Positions 33,929 through 41,589 of a stretch of 64,000 bases of DNA are shown piece by piece (within the stretch, counting starts at the first letter, position 1; each line of letters opens with the position of its first letter). The DNA lies in NCBI GenBank assembly GCA_910575105.1, contig CAJTDK010000002.1, positions 147,988 through 211,987 on the forward strand, given 5' to 3'. This stretch comes from Lachnospiraceae bacterium (lineage in GTDB: Bacteria > Bacillota > Clostridia > Lachnospirales > Lachnospiraceae). Both the position numbers and the translations under genes were made by a program. Below the pieces are notes generated by a model. It had not been told where the DNA came from. It searched no databases and was given only the letters and a program-made list of their open reading frames with translations.

Positions 33929-34600
33929 ATGAAGGAAAATCAGGATAAACGGATATTTGGCAAGCGTATTGGAATGACTGTTTTTGGAATTATTTTATGC
34001 GGGATCAGCGTCGGTTTTTTTAAGCTGGCGGCGTTTGGAGTGGATCCCTTCCAGTCGCTGATGTCAGGGCTTGATTCGGCTGTGCCGGTCAGATTCGGGA
34101 CGCTTTACGTGATCGCAAATCTCTGCCTGTTAATGTTCAGCCTTTTTGCGGACCGCCATTACATAGGACTTGGAACGATAATCAATCTTTCTTTGCTCGG
34201 CTATATTGTGGAATTTTCCCACGGCTTTTTGAAACAGACATTTCCTGCACCGTCTGCAGGGTTCAGGATTGTCTCGTTTCTGATCGGGGTGGGTGTGATG
34301 TGCTTTAGTTCGGCATTCTACTTTACGGCGGATATGGGAGTGTCTACCTATGACGCGGTGGCGCTGATCCTGGTGAATAAATGGCATGTGGGCAAATTCA
34401 AATTCGTCCGTATCATCACGGATCTTGTATGCGTGGCTGCCGGGTGCGGTCTGTATCTGATGTCGGGGGGAGAGCTTTCTAAGCTCCCGGCAATTGCAGG
34501 GATCGGGACGATCATCACGGCGTTTTTCATGGGGCCGCTTATCGACTTTTTTAACCATAAAGCAGCGGAGCCGTTTTTGTATGGGAAAAAGGGAAAATAA
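33929..34600 (+). CDS. YitT/YczE-family integral membrane protein
   Basis: A 223-residue protein with about six hydrophobic segments. Motifs of the YczE/YitT group are present: GFFKLAAFGVDPFQ, GLGTIINLSLLGYIVEF and ADMGVSTYDAV. The function of the family is not settled; it is probably a transporter or membrane accessory. It is followed only 8 bases later by the promoter of the T-box operon. Confidence 0.8.
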   Translation: MKENQDKRIFGKRIGMTVFGIILCGISVGFFKLAAFGVDPFQSLMSGLDSAVPVRFGTLYVIANLCLLMFSLFADRHYIGLGTIINLSLLGYIVEFSHGFLKQTFPAPSAGFRIVSFLIGVGVMCFSSAFYFTADMGVSTYDAVALILVNKWHVGKFKFVRIITDLVCVAAGCGLYLMSGGELSKLPAIAGIGTIITAFFMGPLIDFFNHKAAEPFLYGKKGK

Positions 34601-34608
34601 AAAAGTTC

Positions 34609-34637
34609 TTGACAAATGCACGCCAATCGGTTAAAGT
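34609..34637 (+). promoter_or_regulatory. promoter of the T-box-controlled trpXYZ operon
   Basis: TTGACA (34609-34614), 17 bases, TAAAGT (34632-34637). Confidence 0.75.
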
Positions 34638-34644
34638 GAATATC

Positions 34645-34927
34645 GTAAATATTAGAAACCGTTGAGAAAGAGTAGTAATCTGTTAAGCGAGATCACAGAG
34701 AGCGGCAGGTGGTGGGATTGCCGTATGGAGCGGACAGGCGAATGGACTTTCGAGGGCAGCCGGAAATCTTTACAGAGAGTATGGCCTGTCGGGAACCGAA
34801 CCCGTTATCAATCAGGAGTGTATGTTAGTACATGAGAGAGTGGACATTATGTCAATTTGAGTGGTACCGCGATAATATATATATGTATATATTACCGTCT
34901 CAAACCGTGAGGTTTGGGGCGGTTTTT
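34645..34927 (+). promoter_or_regulatory. T-box leader, predicted tryptophan specifier
   Basis: A classic T-box riboswitch. The T-box sequence GAGTGGTACCGCG is at 34859-34871, followed by the terminator CCGTCTCAAACC/GGTTTGGGGCGG with TTTTTT (34894-34927). Stem I carries an AGAGAG bulge motif, and its specifier region reads GAATGGACT, giving UGG (Trp, 34743-34745). Uncharged tRNA-Trp would pair with this codon and with the T-box bulge and so prevent termination. The specifier call fits the transporter genes that follow. Confidence 0.85.
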
Positions 34928-34940
34928 TGCGTGTGGTAGA

Positions 34941-35059
34941 GATTGCGGGCATTCCCGATTGATTTTCAGGCTGTGTTTGCACAAGCAGGAAAATCAACTC
35001 GGGAATAGTCGCGGGACACCCGCGACTGAGTGACCGAAGGTCACGAAGTGCCCGCAATC
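34941..35059. other. cloverleaf-like inverted-repeat element
   Basis: A 119-base region that can fold completely into a four-way junction. P1: GATTGCGGGCA (34941-34951) with TGCCCGCAATC (35049-35059), 11 bp perfect. P2: TTCCCGA.TGATTTTC (34952-34967) with 34989-35005. P3: AGTCGCGGG (35007-35015) with CCCGCGACT (35019-35027), triloop ACA. P4: GTGACC-gaa-GGTCAC (35030-35044). Linkers are 0-4 bases. It lies after the T-box terminator and before the trpX start, so it is in the antiterminated mRNA leader. It is not a tRNA (no T-loop motif or plausible anticodon arm). Function unknown. Confidence 0.75.
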
Positions 35060-35166
35060 CAGTAGTGAGAAGTATTCTTCAAAAACGCGCATTCCCGCGA
35101 AGATGTACCGCTTCTGTAGATATTCTCTCCTAACAGCCCCAAAATGAAAAAGAAAAGGAGAATGGA

Positions 35167-36195
35167 ATGATGAAAAACAAATTATTAGCAGGATTATTAG
35201 CAGCAGCAATGGTGGCAGCGATGGCGACAGGATGTGCAGGAGGCTCAGGCAGCTCGTCCTCAGAATCCGGTGAAAAAAAGGAAGGCTATACGATCGGCAT
35301 CTCACAGTTTGCGGAGCACGGCTCTTTAGATAACTGTCGGGAGGGATTTATCGCAGGGCTTGCGGAAGCCGGCATCAAGGAAGGCGATAACCTGACTGTG
35401 GATCTTAAAAATGCGGCGGCGGATATGGGAACGGCAGGACAGATTTCCCAAAGCTTTGTATCGGATAAGGTTGATTTGATCTGTGCGATTGCTACGCCGA
35501 CAGCGCAGAGCGCGTATAACGCGGCAATGGACACAGGGATCCCGGTTATTTACACCGCAGTAACCGATCCGGTCAGTGCAGAGCTTGCGGCAGAGGACGG
35601 AGCGCCGGTAGGGGACGTCACCGGTACATCCGATAAGCTTCCTGTAGAAGCGCAGCTTAAGATGATGCGCCAGCTTCTGCCGGATGCAAAGAGACTTGGC
35701 ATCATGTATACGACCAGTGAGACCAATTCTGTTTCTACGATCAAGGAATATGCTTCGCTGTCAGGAAAGTACGGGTTTGAACTGGTAGAGAAGGGCATCA
35801 CGGCTACGGCAGACGTGGCGCTGGCGGCAGACGACCTTTTAAGCAAAGTGGACTGCATAACCAACCTGACTGACAATACGGTAGTTGCTTCTCTTCCGAC
35901 CATTCTTGAAAAGGCCGGTGAGAAGAAGATACCGGTATTCGGAAGTGAGATCGAGCAGGTGAAGATCGGCTGCCTGGCAGCAGAGGGGATCGATTATATC
36001 GCGCTTGGCAAGCAGACGGGGAAGATGGCGGCACAGGTGTTAAAGGGCGAGAAGAAGGCATCAGAGATGAATTTTGAGCTGATCACTGAGCCGGGCTTCT
36101 ATGTGAACAACCAGGTTGCAACGGAGCTTGGCGTGACCGTGCCTGAGGAGCTTTTATCCAGCGCGGTAGAAAGCTTTGATGAGATAACGAAGTAG
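35167..36195 (+). CDS. trpX: tryptophan-type ABC transporter substrate-binding lipoprotein (TrpX)
   Basis: A 342-residue lipoprotein (hydrophobic signal ending ATGC, lipidated Cys near residue 23, then a Ser/Gly-rich linker). The mature domain is the ABC substrate-binding type (PF04392-like): YTIGISQFAEHGSLD, DLICAIATPTAQS, PVIYTAVTDPV, DAKRLGIMYTTSE. Named TrpX because the UGG T-box upstream marks the operon as tryptophan-responsive. AAAGGAG precedes the ATG. Confidence 0.85.
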   Translation: MMKNKLLAGLLAAAMVAAMATGCAGGSGSSSSESGEKKEGYTIGISQFAEHGSLDNCREGFIAGLAEAGIKEGDNLTVDLKNAAADMGTAGQISQSFVSDKVDLICAIATPTAQSAYNAAMDTGIPVIYTAVTDPVSAELAAEDGAPVGDVTGTSDKLPVEAQLKMMRQLLPDAKRLGIMYTTSETNSVSTIKEYASLSGKYGFELVEKGITATADVALAADDLLSKVDCITNLTDNTVVASLPTILEKAGEKKIPVFGSEIEQVKIGCLAAEGIDYIALGKQTGKMAAQVLKGEKKASEMNFELITEPGFYVNNQVATELGVTVPEELLSSAVESFDEITK

Positions 36196-36214
36196 AAGGG
36201 CAGGAGGCATTTTC

Positions 36215-37087
36215 ATGGATTTTTTTGTATCGATAGCAGAGCAGGGACTGATCTACGGAATCCTTGCCCTGGGCGTGTATATCACCTATAAGATTCTGGA
36301 TTTTCCTGACCTTACAGTGGATGGGAGCTTTCCTCTGGGGGCGGCGATCACCGCAGCATTCATCACGCGGGGGATGAATCCTTACCTCACTCTGCCGCTT
36401 TCCTTTCTGGCAGGGGTACTGGCAGGGATCTGCACCGGGCTTATCCATGTGAAGTGCAGGGTCAGGGATCTTCTGTCAGGCATCATCATGATGACGGCGC
36501 TGTGGACGATCAATCTGTATATTGCGGGGACGGCCAATGTCCCTTTGTTCTCCCAGGAGACGATTTTTAAAAATGAATGGATAAGTGGTGTGATTCCTGC
36601 GGGAATCGCACCGTATGGAACAGTGATCATCATTCTGGTGGTCGCGGCTGTCTGCAAGGTTCTGCTTGACCTATACTTAAAGACAAAGTCAGGATATCTC
36701 CTCCGGGCAGTGGGGGACAATGACATGGTCGTGACTGCCCTTGCTAAGGATCAGGGAAATGTCAAGATCTTAGGGCTTGCCCTTGCCAATGGACTGGTGT
36801 CCCTTGCCGGCTGCGTATTTGCCCAGGAGGAGAGGGTGTTTGAGATATCCATGGGAACGGGCGCGATCGTCATCGGCCTTGCCAGTGTGATCATCGGCAC
36901 GAGCCTGTTTAAGAAGCTGACGGCGTTTAAGGCGACGACGGCAGTGATCATCGGCTCCATTATCTACAAGGCGTGCGTGGCGGCTGCGCTCAGGAACTTT
37001 GAGCCCCAGGCCATGAAGCTGATCACGGCGGTTCTGTTTTTGGTTATCCTGGTCATCAGTATGGAAAGAAAGGCGAAGGTGAGATAG
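36215..37087 (+). CDS. trpY: tryptophan-type ABC transporter permease (TrpY)
   Basis: A 290-residue permease of the branched-chain/sugar BPD_transp_2 class with about eight membrane segments (GILALGVYITYKILDFPDLTV, LPLSFLAGVLAGICTG). AGGAGG lies before the ATG. It forms the channel of the transporter with the preceding binding protein and the following ATPase. Confidence 0.85.
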   Translation: MDFFVSIAEQGLIYGILALGVYITYKILDFPDLTVDGSFPLGAAITAAFITRGMNPYLTLPLSFLAGVLAGICTGLIHVKCRVRDLLSGIIMMTALWTINLYIAGTANVPLFSQETIFKNEWISGVIPAGIAPYGTVIIILVVAAVCKVLLDLYLKTKSGYLLRAVGDNDMVVTALAKDQGNVKILGLALANGLVSLAGCVFAQEERVFEISMGTGAIVIGLASVIIGTSLFKKLTAFKATTAVIIGSIIYKACVAAALRNFEPQAMKLITAVLFLVILVISMERKAKVR

Positions 37088-37861
37088 ATGCTTGAGCTTA
37101 AACAGATTCACAAAATATATCATCCGGGCACGGTCAATGAGATGTGCCTGTTTGAAAACTTTGATTTGAAGGTTGAACAGGGAGATTTTATCTCGGTTGT
37201 AGGAAGCAACGGCTCCGGCAAAACTTCCATGCTTAATATGATCTGCGGGAGTATCGCTGCCGAGTCCGGGCAGATCTTAATGAACGGCAGGGATATCACG
37301 AAGGACAGGGAATATAAGCGCAACAAAAAGATCGGGCGGGTATATCAGAACCCGGCTATGGGAACCTGCCCGTCCATGACGATCCTTGAAAATATGTCTC
37401 TGGCAGACAATAAGGGAAAGTTTTACGGTCTTAGAAGAGGGACGGACAGACAGCGGATCGGCTACTATAGGGAGCAGCTCAGTCAGCTTAATCTCGGCCT
37501 GGAGGACCGGATGAACACGAAGGTGGGCGTCCTCTCCGGCGGGCAGCGGCAGGCGATGGCTCTCTTAATGTCCACTATGACGCCCATAGAATTTCTCATT
37601 CTGGATGAGCACACGGCGGCCCTTGATCCCAAGACGGCGGAGATGATCATGGAGCTTACAGACAAGATCGTAAAGGAAAAGGAGCTCACGACGATCATGG
37701 TCACCCACAACTTAAGGTATGCGATAGATTATGGAAACCGTCTGCTTATGATGCACCAGGGCGAGGTGATTCTGGACAGAAAAGGCAAAGAAAAGGAAGG
37801 AATGTGTGTAGAGGATGTGCTGAAGCTCTTTAATGAGATCAGCATCGAGTGCGGGAATTAA
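37088..37861 (+). CDS. trpZ: tryptophan-type ABC transporter ATPase (TrpZ)
   Basis: A 257-residue ABC ATPase: GSNGSGKTS (Walker A), YQNPAMGT (Q loop), LSGGQRQAM, FLILDEHTAAL (Walker B) and VTHNLRYA (switch His). ATG follows the permease stop immediately, so the two are coupled. Confidence 0.87.
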   Translation: MLELKQIHKIYHPGTVNEMCLFENFDLKVEQGDFISVVGSNGSGKTSMLNMICGSIAAESGQILMNGRDITKDREYKRNKKIGRVYQNPAMGTCPSMTILENMSLADNKGKFYGLRRGTDRQRIGYYREQLSQLNLGLEDRMNTKVGVLSGGQRQAMALLMSTMTPIEFLILDEHTAALDPKTAEMIMELTDKIVKEKELTTIMVTHNLRYAIDYGNRLLMMHQGEVILDRKGKEKEGMCVEDVLKLFNEISIECGN

Positions 37862-37881
37862 GAAAAACTTTATATTTCTAA

Positions 37882-37902
37882 AGAAAAAAAGTTGTTTTTT
37901 CT
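37882..37902 (+). terminator. weak A/T hairpin after trpZ
   Basis: AGAAAAAA / TTTTTTCT with a 5-base loop directly after the operon. Confidence 0.35.
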
Positions 37903-38012
37903 ATAAAAATCTAAAAGAAGAGAAGCCCTTTTTCTGTTATAATCTATTACAGAAGACAGGAGCTTCTTTTTGGCTCCGGATAAATTTGCGTAAAAGGAGG
38001 GGGAATGCGCAG

Positions 38013-38891
38013 ATGGGATACGGAAGATCGGACAGCAGATACAGACAGAGCAGAGACGGCGGGTACGCAAGGAACCGCAGAAAAGGGAACTCATCCATAA
38101 GGCGGCGGAAAAAGCGGATCCAAAGGATAAAGATCATGGGGATAGAGATTGCAGTCCTCTTGGTTTTGGCAGCAGGATTCCTGATATCCAAAGGGTTTGG
38201 CGGAAAAGAGGTTATCGCGCCCCAAAAGGCTTCTCCGGAGACTCTTGAGGAATTTGCGGAGAAGAAAGGACTTACTATGGATGCTTATCCTGCGGAGCTT
38301 TTGGAGTTGTATGACCGAAACTCTGAGACGAAGGAGTTCGTGTGGGAATATCCGCTAAAGAAGGATGAAGAGCCTAAGATCGACCTGAGCGAATATAAAA
38401 ATAGTGACTCTATGCCTCTGTTCATGCAGTGGGATCAGCGGTGGGGATATCATCAGTATTCCGGAAATGTGATGGGGCTTACCGGGTGCGGTCCGACGTG
38501 CCTTTCCATGGTGACCGTCCATCTCAGCGGCGATACGTCGAAGAATCCCAAGTGGATGGCAGATTTTTCCACGGAAAATGGTTACGCGGCCGAGGGCAGC
38601 GGCACTGCGTGGACACTGTTTTCCGAAGGAGGAGAGAAGCTTGGGTTTGATGTGACGGAGCTTCCTCTCGATGAGAAGCGGATCGCCGATAACCTTGAAG
38701 TGGGCAATCCGGTCGTGGCAGTCATGGGGCCGGGGGATTTTACGACGGACGGGCACTTTATCGTATTTGTGGGCTATGAGGACGGCAAGATCCGGGTGAA
38801 TGACCCTAACAGCAGGGCGAATACTGAAAAACTGTGGGAGTTTGACGCTATATCAGGACAGATCAAGCAGTTGTGGGCATTCAGGAAATAA
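38013..38891 (+). CDS. membrane-anchored C39-like cysteine peptidase domain protein
   Basis: A 292-residue protein. A very basic N-terminus (about residues 1-42) precedes one transmembrane segment (IEIAVLLVLAAGFLISKGF), so the rest faces outside. The outer domain is a Peptidase_C39_2 fold: LFMQWDQRWGYHQY, GLTGCGPTCLSM (nucleophile Cys) and DGHFIVFVGYEDGKIRVNDP (His and Asp). This suggests extracellular peptidase or amide hydrolase activity at the cell envelope. The start is at 38013, 9-12 bases after GGAGGGGG; the open frame upstream runs back into trpZ. Confidence 0.82.
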   Translation: MGYGRSDSRYRQSRDGGYARNRRKGNSSIRRRKKRIQRIKIMGIEIAVLLVLAAGFLISKGFGGKEVIAPQKASPETLEEFAEKKGLTMDAYPAELLELYDRNSETKEFVWEYPLKKDEEPKIDLSEYKNSDSMPLFMQWDQRWGYHQYSGNVMGLTGCGPTCLSMVTVHLSGDTSKNPKWMADFSTENGYAAEGSGTAWTLFSEGGEKLGFDVTELPLDEKRIADNLEVGNPVVAVMGPGDFTTDGHFIVFVGYEDGKIRVNDPNSRANTEKLWEFDAISGQIKQLWAFRK

Positions 38892-38904
38892 TGGATTTTA
38901 ATGC

Positions 38905-38965
38905 TGCTGTTCATGGGTCAGGAATGCGCACTGGCTGCTCATTCCGTAAGAACATGATATAGGAC
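38905..38965. repeat. dispersed palindromic intergenic repeat, copy 6
   Basis: CTGTTCATGGGTCAGGAATGCGCA-ctggc-TGCTCATTCCGTAAGAACATGATATAGGA; first half of the full element with one mismatch in the hairpin. Confidence 0.8.
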
Positions 38966-38990
38966 TTTTTAATTAATTCGGGGAAAAGAC

Positions 38991-39019
38991 TTGCTTTTAT
39001 CCGCTTTATGTGGTACTCT
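38991..39019 (+). promoter_or_regulatory. promoter of the rpmG-secE-nusG-rplK operon
   Basis: TTGCTT (38991-38996), 17 bases, TACTCT (39014-39019). Part of this region also matches a possible terminator stem (AAGAC...GTCTTTTTTTT). Confidence 0.5.
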
Positions 39020-39063
39020 ATCAGAGCGAATGGAAGTAGGTCTTTTTTTTATGCCTAAAAAGG

Positions 39064-39082
39064 GGTAGCCTCGCAAGCTACC
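39064..39082 (+). promoter_or_regulatory. small hairpin in the rpmG leader
   Basis: GGTAGC-ctcgcaa-GCTACC in the 5' leader, about 40 bases before rpmG. May stabilise the transcript; no T-run follows. Confidence 0.35.
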
Positions 39083-39123
39083 AGGTAACTATCAATAATG
39101 AAGTATAAAGCGAGGTGGAAGTT

Positions 39124-39273
39124 GTGCGTACAAGAATCACATTGGAATGTACAGAATGCAAACAGCGGAACTACAATATGACGAAGGATAAGAAAGCTCA
39201 TCCTTCGCGTATGGAGACAAAGAAGTATTGCAAGTTCTGCAGGTCACACACATTGCACAAAGAGACGAAGTAA
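39124..39273 (+). CDS. rpmG: 50S ribosomal protein L33
   Basis: A 49-residue protein starting with GTG ([16 protein letters not shown]...) with two CxxC pairs (CTEC, CKFC), the zinc-binding form of L33. GAGGTGG lies upstream. It is the first gene of the conserved rpmG-secE-nusG-rplK-rplA order. Confidence 0.92.
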   Translation: MRTRITLECTECKQRNYNMTKDKKAHPSRMETKKYCKFCRSHTLHKETK

Positions 39274-39295
39274 CCGTTGCAAAGGGGTGAATGAC

Positions 39296-39496
39296 ATGAG
39301 TGGAAAGGCGACTCAGAAGAAAAGCTGGTTCAAAGGTCTGAACAAAGAGTTCAAAAAGATCATCTGGCCAGGCAGGACAGAGCTTGCAAAGCAGACGGTG
39401 GCGGTTGTTTCGGTGTCCGTAGTGCTTGGAGTAATCATTGCACTGATTGACTTCATGATTCAGTACGGTGTTGACATCCTTGTCAATCTGGGCTGA
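39296..39496 (+). CDS. secE: preprotein translocase subunit SecE
   Basis: A 66-residue protein: basic amphipathic helix (NKEFKKIIWPGRTELAKQT, the SecE signature) and one transmembrane segment (VVLGVIIALIDFMIQYGVDIL). SecE clamps SecY in the translocon. The ATG at 39296 is chosen, 8 bases after AAAGGGG; a GTG at 39287 is possible. Confidence 0.93.
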   Translation: MSGKATQKKSWFKGLNKEFKKIIWPGRTELAKQTVAVVSVSVVLGVIIALIDFMIQYGVDILVNLG

Positions 39497-39525
39497 CGGG
39501 AACTGTATGCAAGAAAGGTGATTAT

Positions 39526-40041
39526 ATGTCAGAGGCAAAATGGTACGTAGTTCATACCTATTCAGGGTATGAGAACAAAGTGAAGGCAAACATTGATAAG
39601 ACGATCGAGAACAGACATCTGGAAGAGCAGATTCTGGAAGTACGGGTTCCGATGCAGGAAGTAGTAGAGCTTAAGAACGGTGTACAGAAGGCGTCTCAGA
39701 AGAAGCTGTTCCCGGGTTATGTACTGATTCATATGATTATGAATGATGATACGTGGTATGTTGTCAGGAACACCAGAGGTGTCACAGGCTTTGTAGGGCC
39801 GGGATCCAAGCCGGTACCGCTTACCGATGCGGAGATGGCGCCGCTTGGCATACGCCAGGAGAATATTGTCGTCGACTTTGAAGAGGGAGATACCGTCCGG
39901 GTAATCGCCGGTGCATGGGCAGATACAGTCGGAGTCGTCCAGTCAATGAATCTGCAGAAACAGAGCCTGACGATCAATGTTGAGCTGTTTGGCCGCGAAA
40001 CGCCTGTTGAAATCAGTTTCGCAGAAGTTAAGAAGATGTAA
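39526..40041 (+). CDS. nusG: transcription termination/antitermination factor NusG
   Basis: A 171-residue protein: NGN domain (KWYVVHTYSGYENKVK, FPGYVLIHM, GVTGFVG) and a C-terminal KOW domain (EEGDTVRVIAGAWADTVGVV). It couples RNA polymerase to ribosomes and affects pausing. Normal length, in its usual place. Confidence 0.96.
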   Translation: MSEAKWYVVHTYSGYENKVKANIDKTIENRHLEEQILEVRVPMQEVVELKNGVQKASQKKLFPGYVLIHMIMNDDTWYVVRNTRGVTGFVGPGSKPVPLTDAEMAPLGIRQENIVVDFEEGDTVRVIAGAWADTVGVVQSMNLQKQSLTINVELFGRETPVEISFAEVKKM

Positions 40042-40055
40042 TTAAAAACAAAATC

Positions 40056-40087
40056 AGTGGGAGGAACATTGGTTCCGCCATCACCAC
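40056..40087 (+). promoter_or_regulatory. predicted L1-binding leader hairpin before rplK
   Basis: GTGGGAGG (40057-40064) and CCATCACCAC form a bulged stem just before the ribosome site AAGGAGG. A similar sequence precedes rplA (40770-40796). Leader sites that copy the 23S rRNA L1 site allow L1 to repress its own operon. Confidence 0.5.
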
Positions 40088-40102
40088 AAGGAGGTAATTG
40101 AA

Positions 40103-40528
40103 ATGGCAAAAAAAGTACAAGGTTATATTAAATTACAGATTCCTGCCGGAAAAGCAACCCCGGCACCACCGGTTGGACCTGCACTTGGTCAGCATGGTGT
40201 GAATATCGTTGAATTTACAAAGCAGTTTAATGCTAGAACCGCAGATCAGGGTGATCTTATCATCCCTGTAGTTATTACAGTTTATAGTGACAGAAGCTTC
40301 AGCTTCATCACAAAGACTCCTCCGGCGCCGGTTCTTATCAAGAAAGCCTGCAACATCAAGTCTGGTTCAGGCACACCGAATAAGAAGAAGGTAGCTAAGA
40401 TCACAAAAGCACAGATTCAGGAGATCGCAGAGCTTAAGATGCCCGACCTCAACGCGGCAAGCCTTGAGGCAGCCATGAGCATGATCGAAGGAACCTGCAG
40501 ATCCATGGGCGTAACTGTGGAGGCATAA
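40103..40528 (+). CDS. rplK: 50S ribosomal protein L11
   Basis: A 141-residue protein with typical [23 protein letters not shown] and the C-terminal [11 protein letters not shown] signature. It binds the GTPase-associated centre of 23S rRNA. AAGGAGG precedes the ATG. Confidence 0.97.
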   Translation: MAKKVQGYIKLQIPAGKATPAPPVGPALGQHGVNIVEFTKQFNARTADQGDLIIPVVITVYSDRSFSFITKTPPAPVLIKKACNIKSGSGTPNKKKVAKITKAQIQEIAELKMPDLNAASLEAAMSMIEGTCRSMGVTVEA

Positions 40529-40530
40529 AA

Positions 40531-40752
40531 CACTTAGCGAGGTGTTTTCGAGCTTAGTGTTTTAGCCGTTCTTCGACCGAAGGGAGAAGAACAACAGCAA
40601 TGAGCACTTAGCGAGGTGTTTTCGAGCTTAGTGTTTTAGCCGTTCTTTAACCGAAGGGAGAAGAACAACAGCAATGAGCACTTAGCGAGGTATTTTCGAG
40701 CTTAGTGTTTTAGCCGTTCTTTAACCGAAGGGAGAAGAACAACAGCGACATA
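40531..40752 (+). repeat. three tandem 74-bp repeats between rplK and rplA
   Basis: Three units starting at 40531, 40605 and 40679 with an exact 74-base period and only a few differences (for example TTCGAC versus TTTAAC; GTGTT versus TATTT). Each unit has two inverted repeats: CACTTAGC/GCTTAGTG (one mismatch) and GTTCTTC or GTTCTTT/GAAGAAC. The repeats lie in the transcribed spacer 2 bases after the rplK stop. There is no open frame and no unique spacer, so this is not a CRISPR array. Confidence 0.9.
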
Positions 40753-40769
40753 AACTGTAAAAACAAGAA

Positions 40770-40796
40770 GTGGGAGGGTTATCCCGACATTACCAC
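40770..40796 (+). promoter_or_regulatory. predicted L1-binding leader hairpin before rplA
   Basis: GTGGGAGGGTTATCCCGACATTACCAC: GTGG pairs with CCAC and GGG with CCC, and the ribosome site AAGGAGG follows. Matches the element before rplK (40056-40087). Confidence 0.55.
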
Positions 40797-40811
40797 AAGG
40801 AGGTTATTTAG

Positions 40812-41504
40812 ATGAAAAGAGGAAAGAAATATGTAGAGGCTGCAAAAGCGATCGAAAGAGGAAATCTTTACGATGTTGCAGAAGCAGTTTCATTAGTTAA
40901 AAAGACCGCAATTGCCAAATTCGATGAGACGATCGAGGCTCATATCAGAACCGGATGTGACGGACGTCATGCTGACCAGCAGATCCGCGGCGCTGTAGTA
41001 CTGCCCCACGGAACTGGTAAGAAGATCCGTATTCTCGTATTTGCAAAGGATGCTAAGGCTGAGGAAGCTAAAGCGGCAGGCGCAGATTACGTTGGAGGAG
41101 ATGAGCTGATCCCGAAGATCCAGAAAGAGAACTGGTTTGAATTTGATGTTGTAGTTGCTACACCGGATATGATGGGTGTCGTAGGACGTCTGGGACGTGT
41201 GCTCGGACCAAAGGGCCTTATGCCGAACCCGAAGGCTGGTACAGTAACTATGGATGTCACAAAAGCAATCCAGGATATCAAGGCTGGTAAGATTGAGTAC
41301 AGACTTGACAAGACAAACATTATCCATGTGCCGTTAGGTAAAGCTTCTTTTACCGAAGAACAGATTACGGACAACTTCCAGACGCTGATCGAGGCGGTTA
41401 TCAAAGCAAGGCCGGCAGCAGTAAAGGGTCAGTTCTTAAAGAGCGTGACACTTTCATCTACGATGGGACCGGGCGTTAAGATCAATCCGATGAGGCTTGT
41501 ATAA
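40812..41504 (+). CDS. rplA: 50S ribosomal protein L1
   Basis: A 230-residue protein with [20 protein letters not shown] and [18 protein letters not shown] signatures. It builds the L1 stalk at the ribosomal E site and probably represses its operon through the leader hairpins. AAGGAGG precedes the ATG. It ends before a strong terminator, whereas rplJ usually follows directly. Confidence 0.97.
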   Translation: MKRGKKYVEAAKAIERGNLYDVAEAVSLVKKTAIAKFDETIEAHIRTGCDGRHADQQIRGAVVLPHGTGKKIRILVFAKDAKAEEAKAAGADYVGGDELIPKIQKENWFEFDVVVATPDMMGVVGRLGRVLGPKGLMPNPKAGTVTMDVTKAIQDIKAGKIEYRLDKTNIIHVPLGKASFTEEQITDNFQTLIEAVIKARPAAVKGQFLKSVTLSSTMGPGVKINPMRLV

Positions 41505-41529
41505 CCGAACGTAAGAAAGATAGATAAGG

Positions 41530-41563
41530 ACACCGGAGCAAATAGCCGCTCCGGTGTTTTTTT
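41530..41563 (+). terminator. rho-independent terminator after rplA
   Basis: ACACCGGAGC/GCTCCGGTGT, a perfect 10-bp stem, followed by TTTTTT. It separates rplK-rplA from rplJ-rplL. Confidence 0.9.
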
Positions 41564-41589
41564 GTGTGCTGCCATGTGGATATTCGGCT

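Noticed and set aside
34941-35059. Possible tRNA gene
   Set aside because: The cloverleaf has triloops, no TTC-loop sequence and no plausible anticodon arm, so it is reported as an unknown structured element.
37833-38012. Longer N-terminus for the C39-like membrane protein
   Set aside because: It would start inside trpZ and run through an AT-rich intergenic region; the ATG at 38013 has GGAGGGGG before it.
38984-39053. Terminator after the C39-like gene
   Set aside because: A weak imperfect stem with a T-run exists, but it overlaps the promoter of rpmG with good -35/-10 spacing, so it is not called separately.
40531-40752. Possible CRISPR array
   Set aside because: The 74-bp units adjoin each other with no unique spacers and there are no cas genes.
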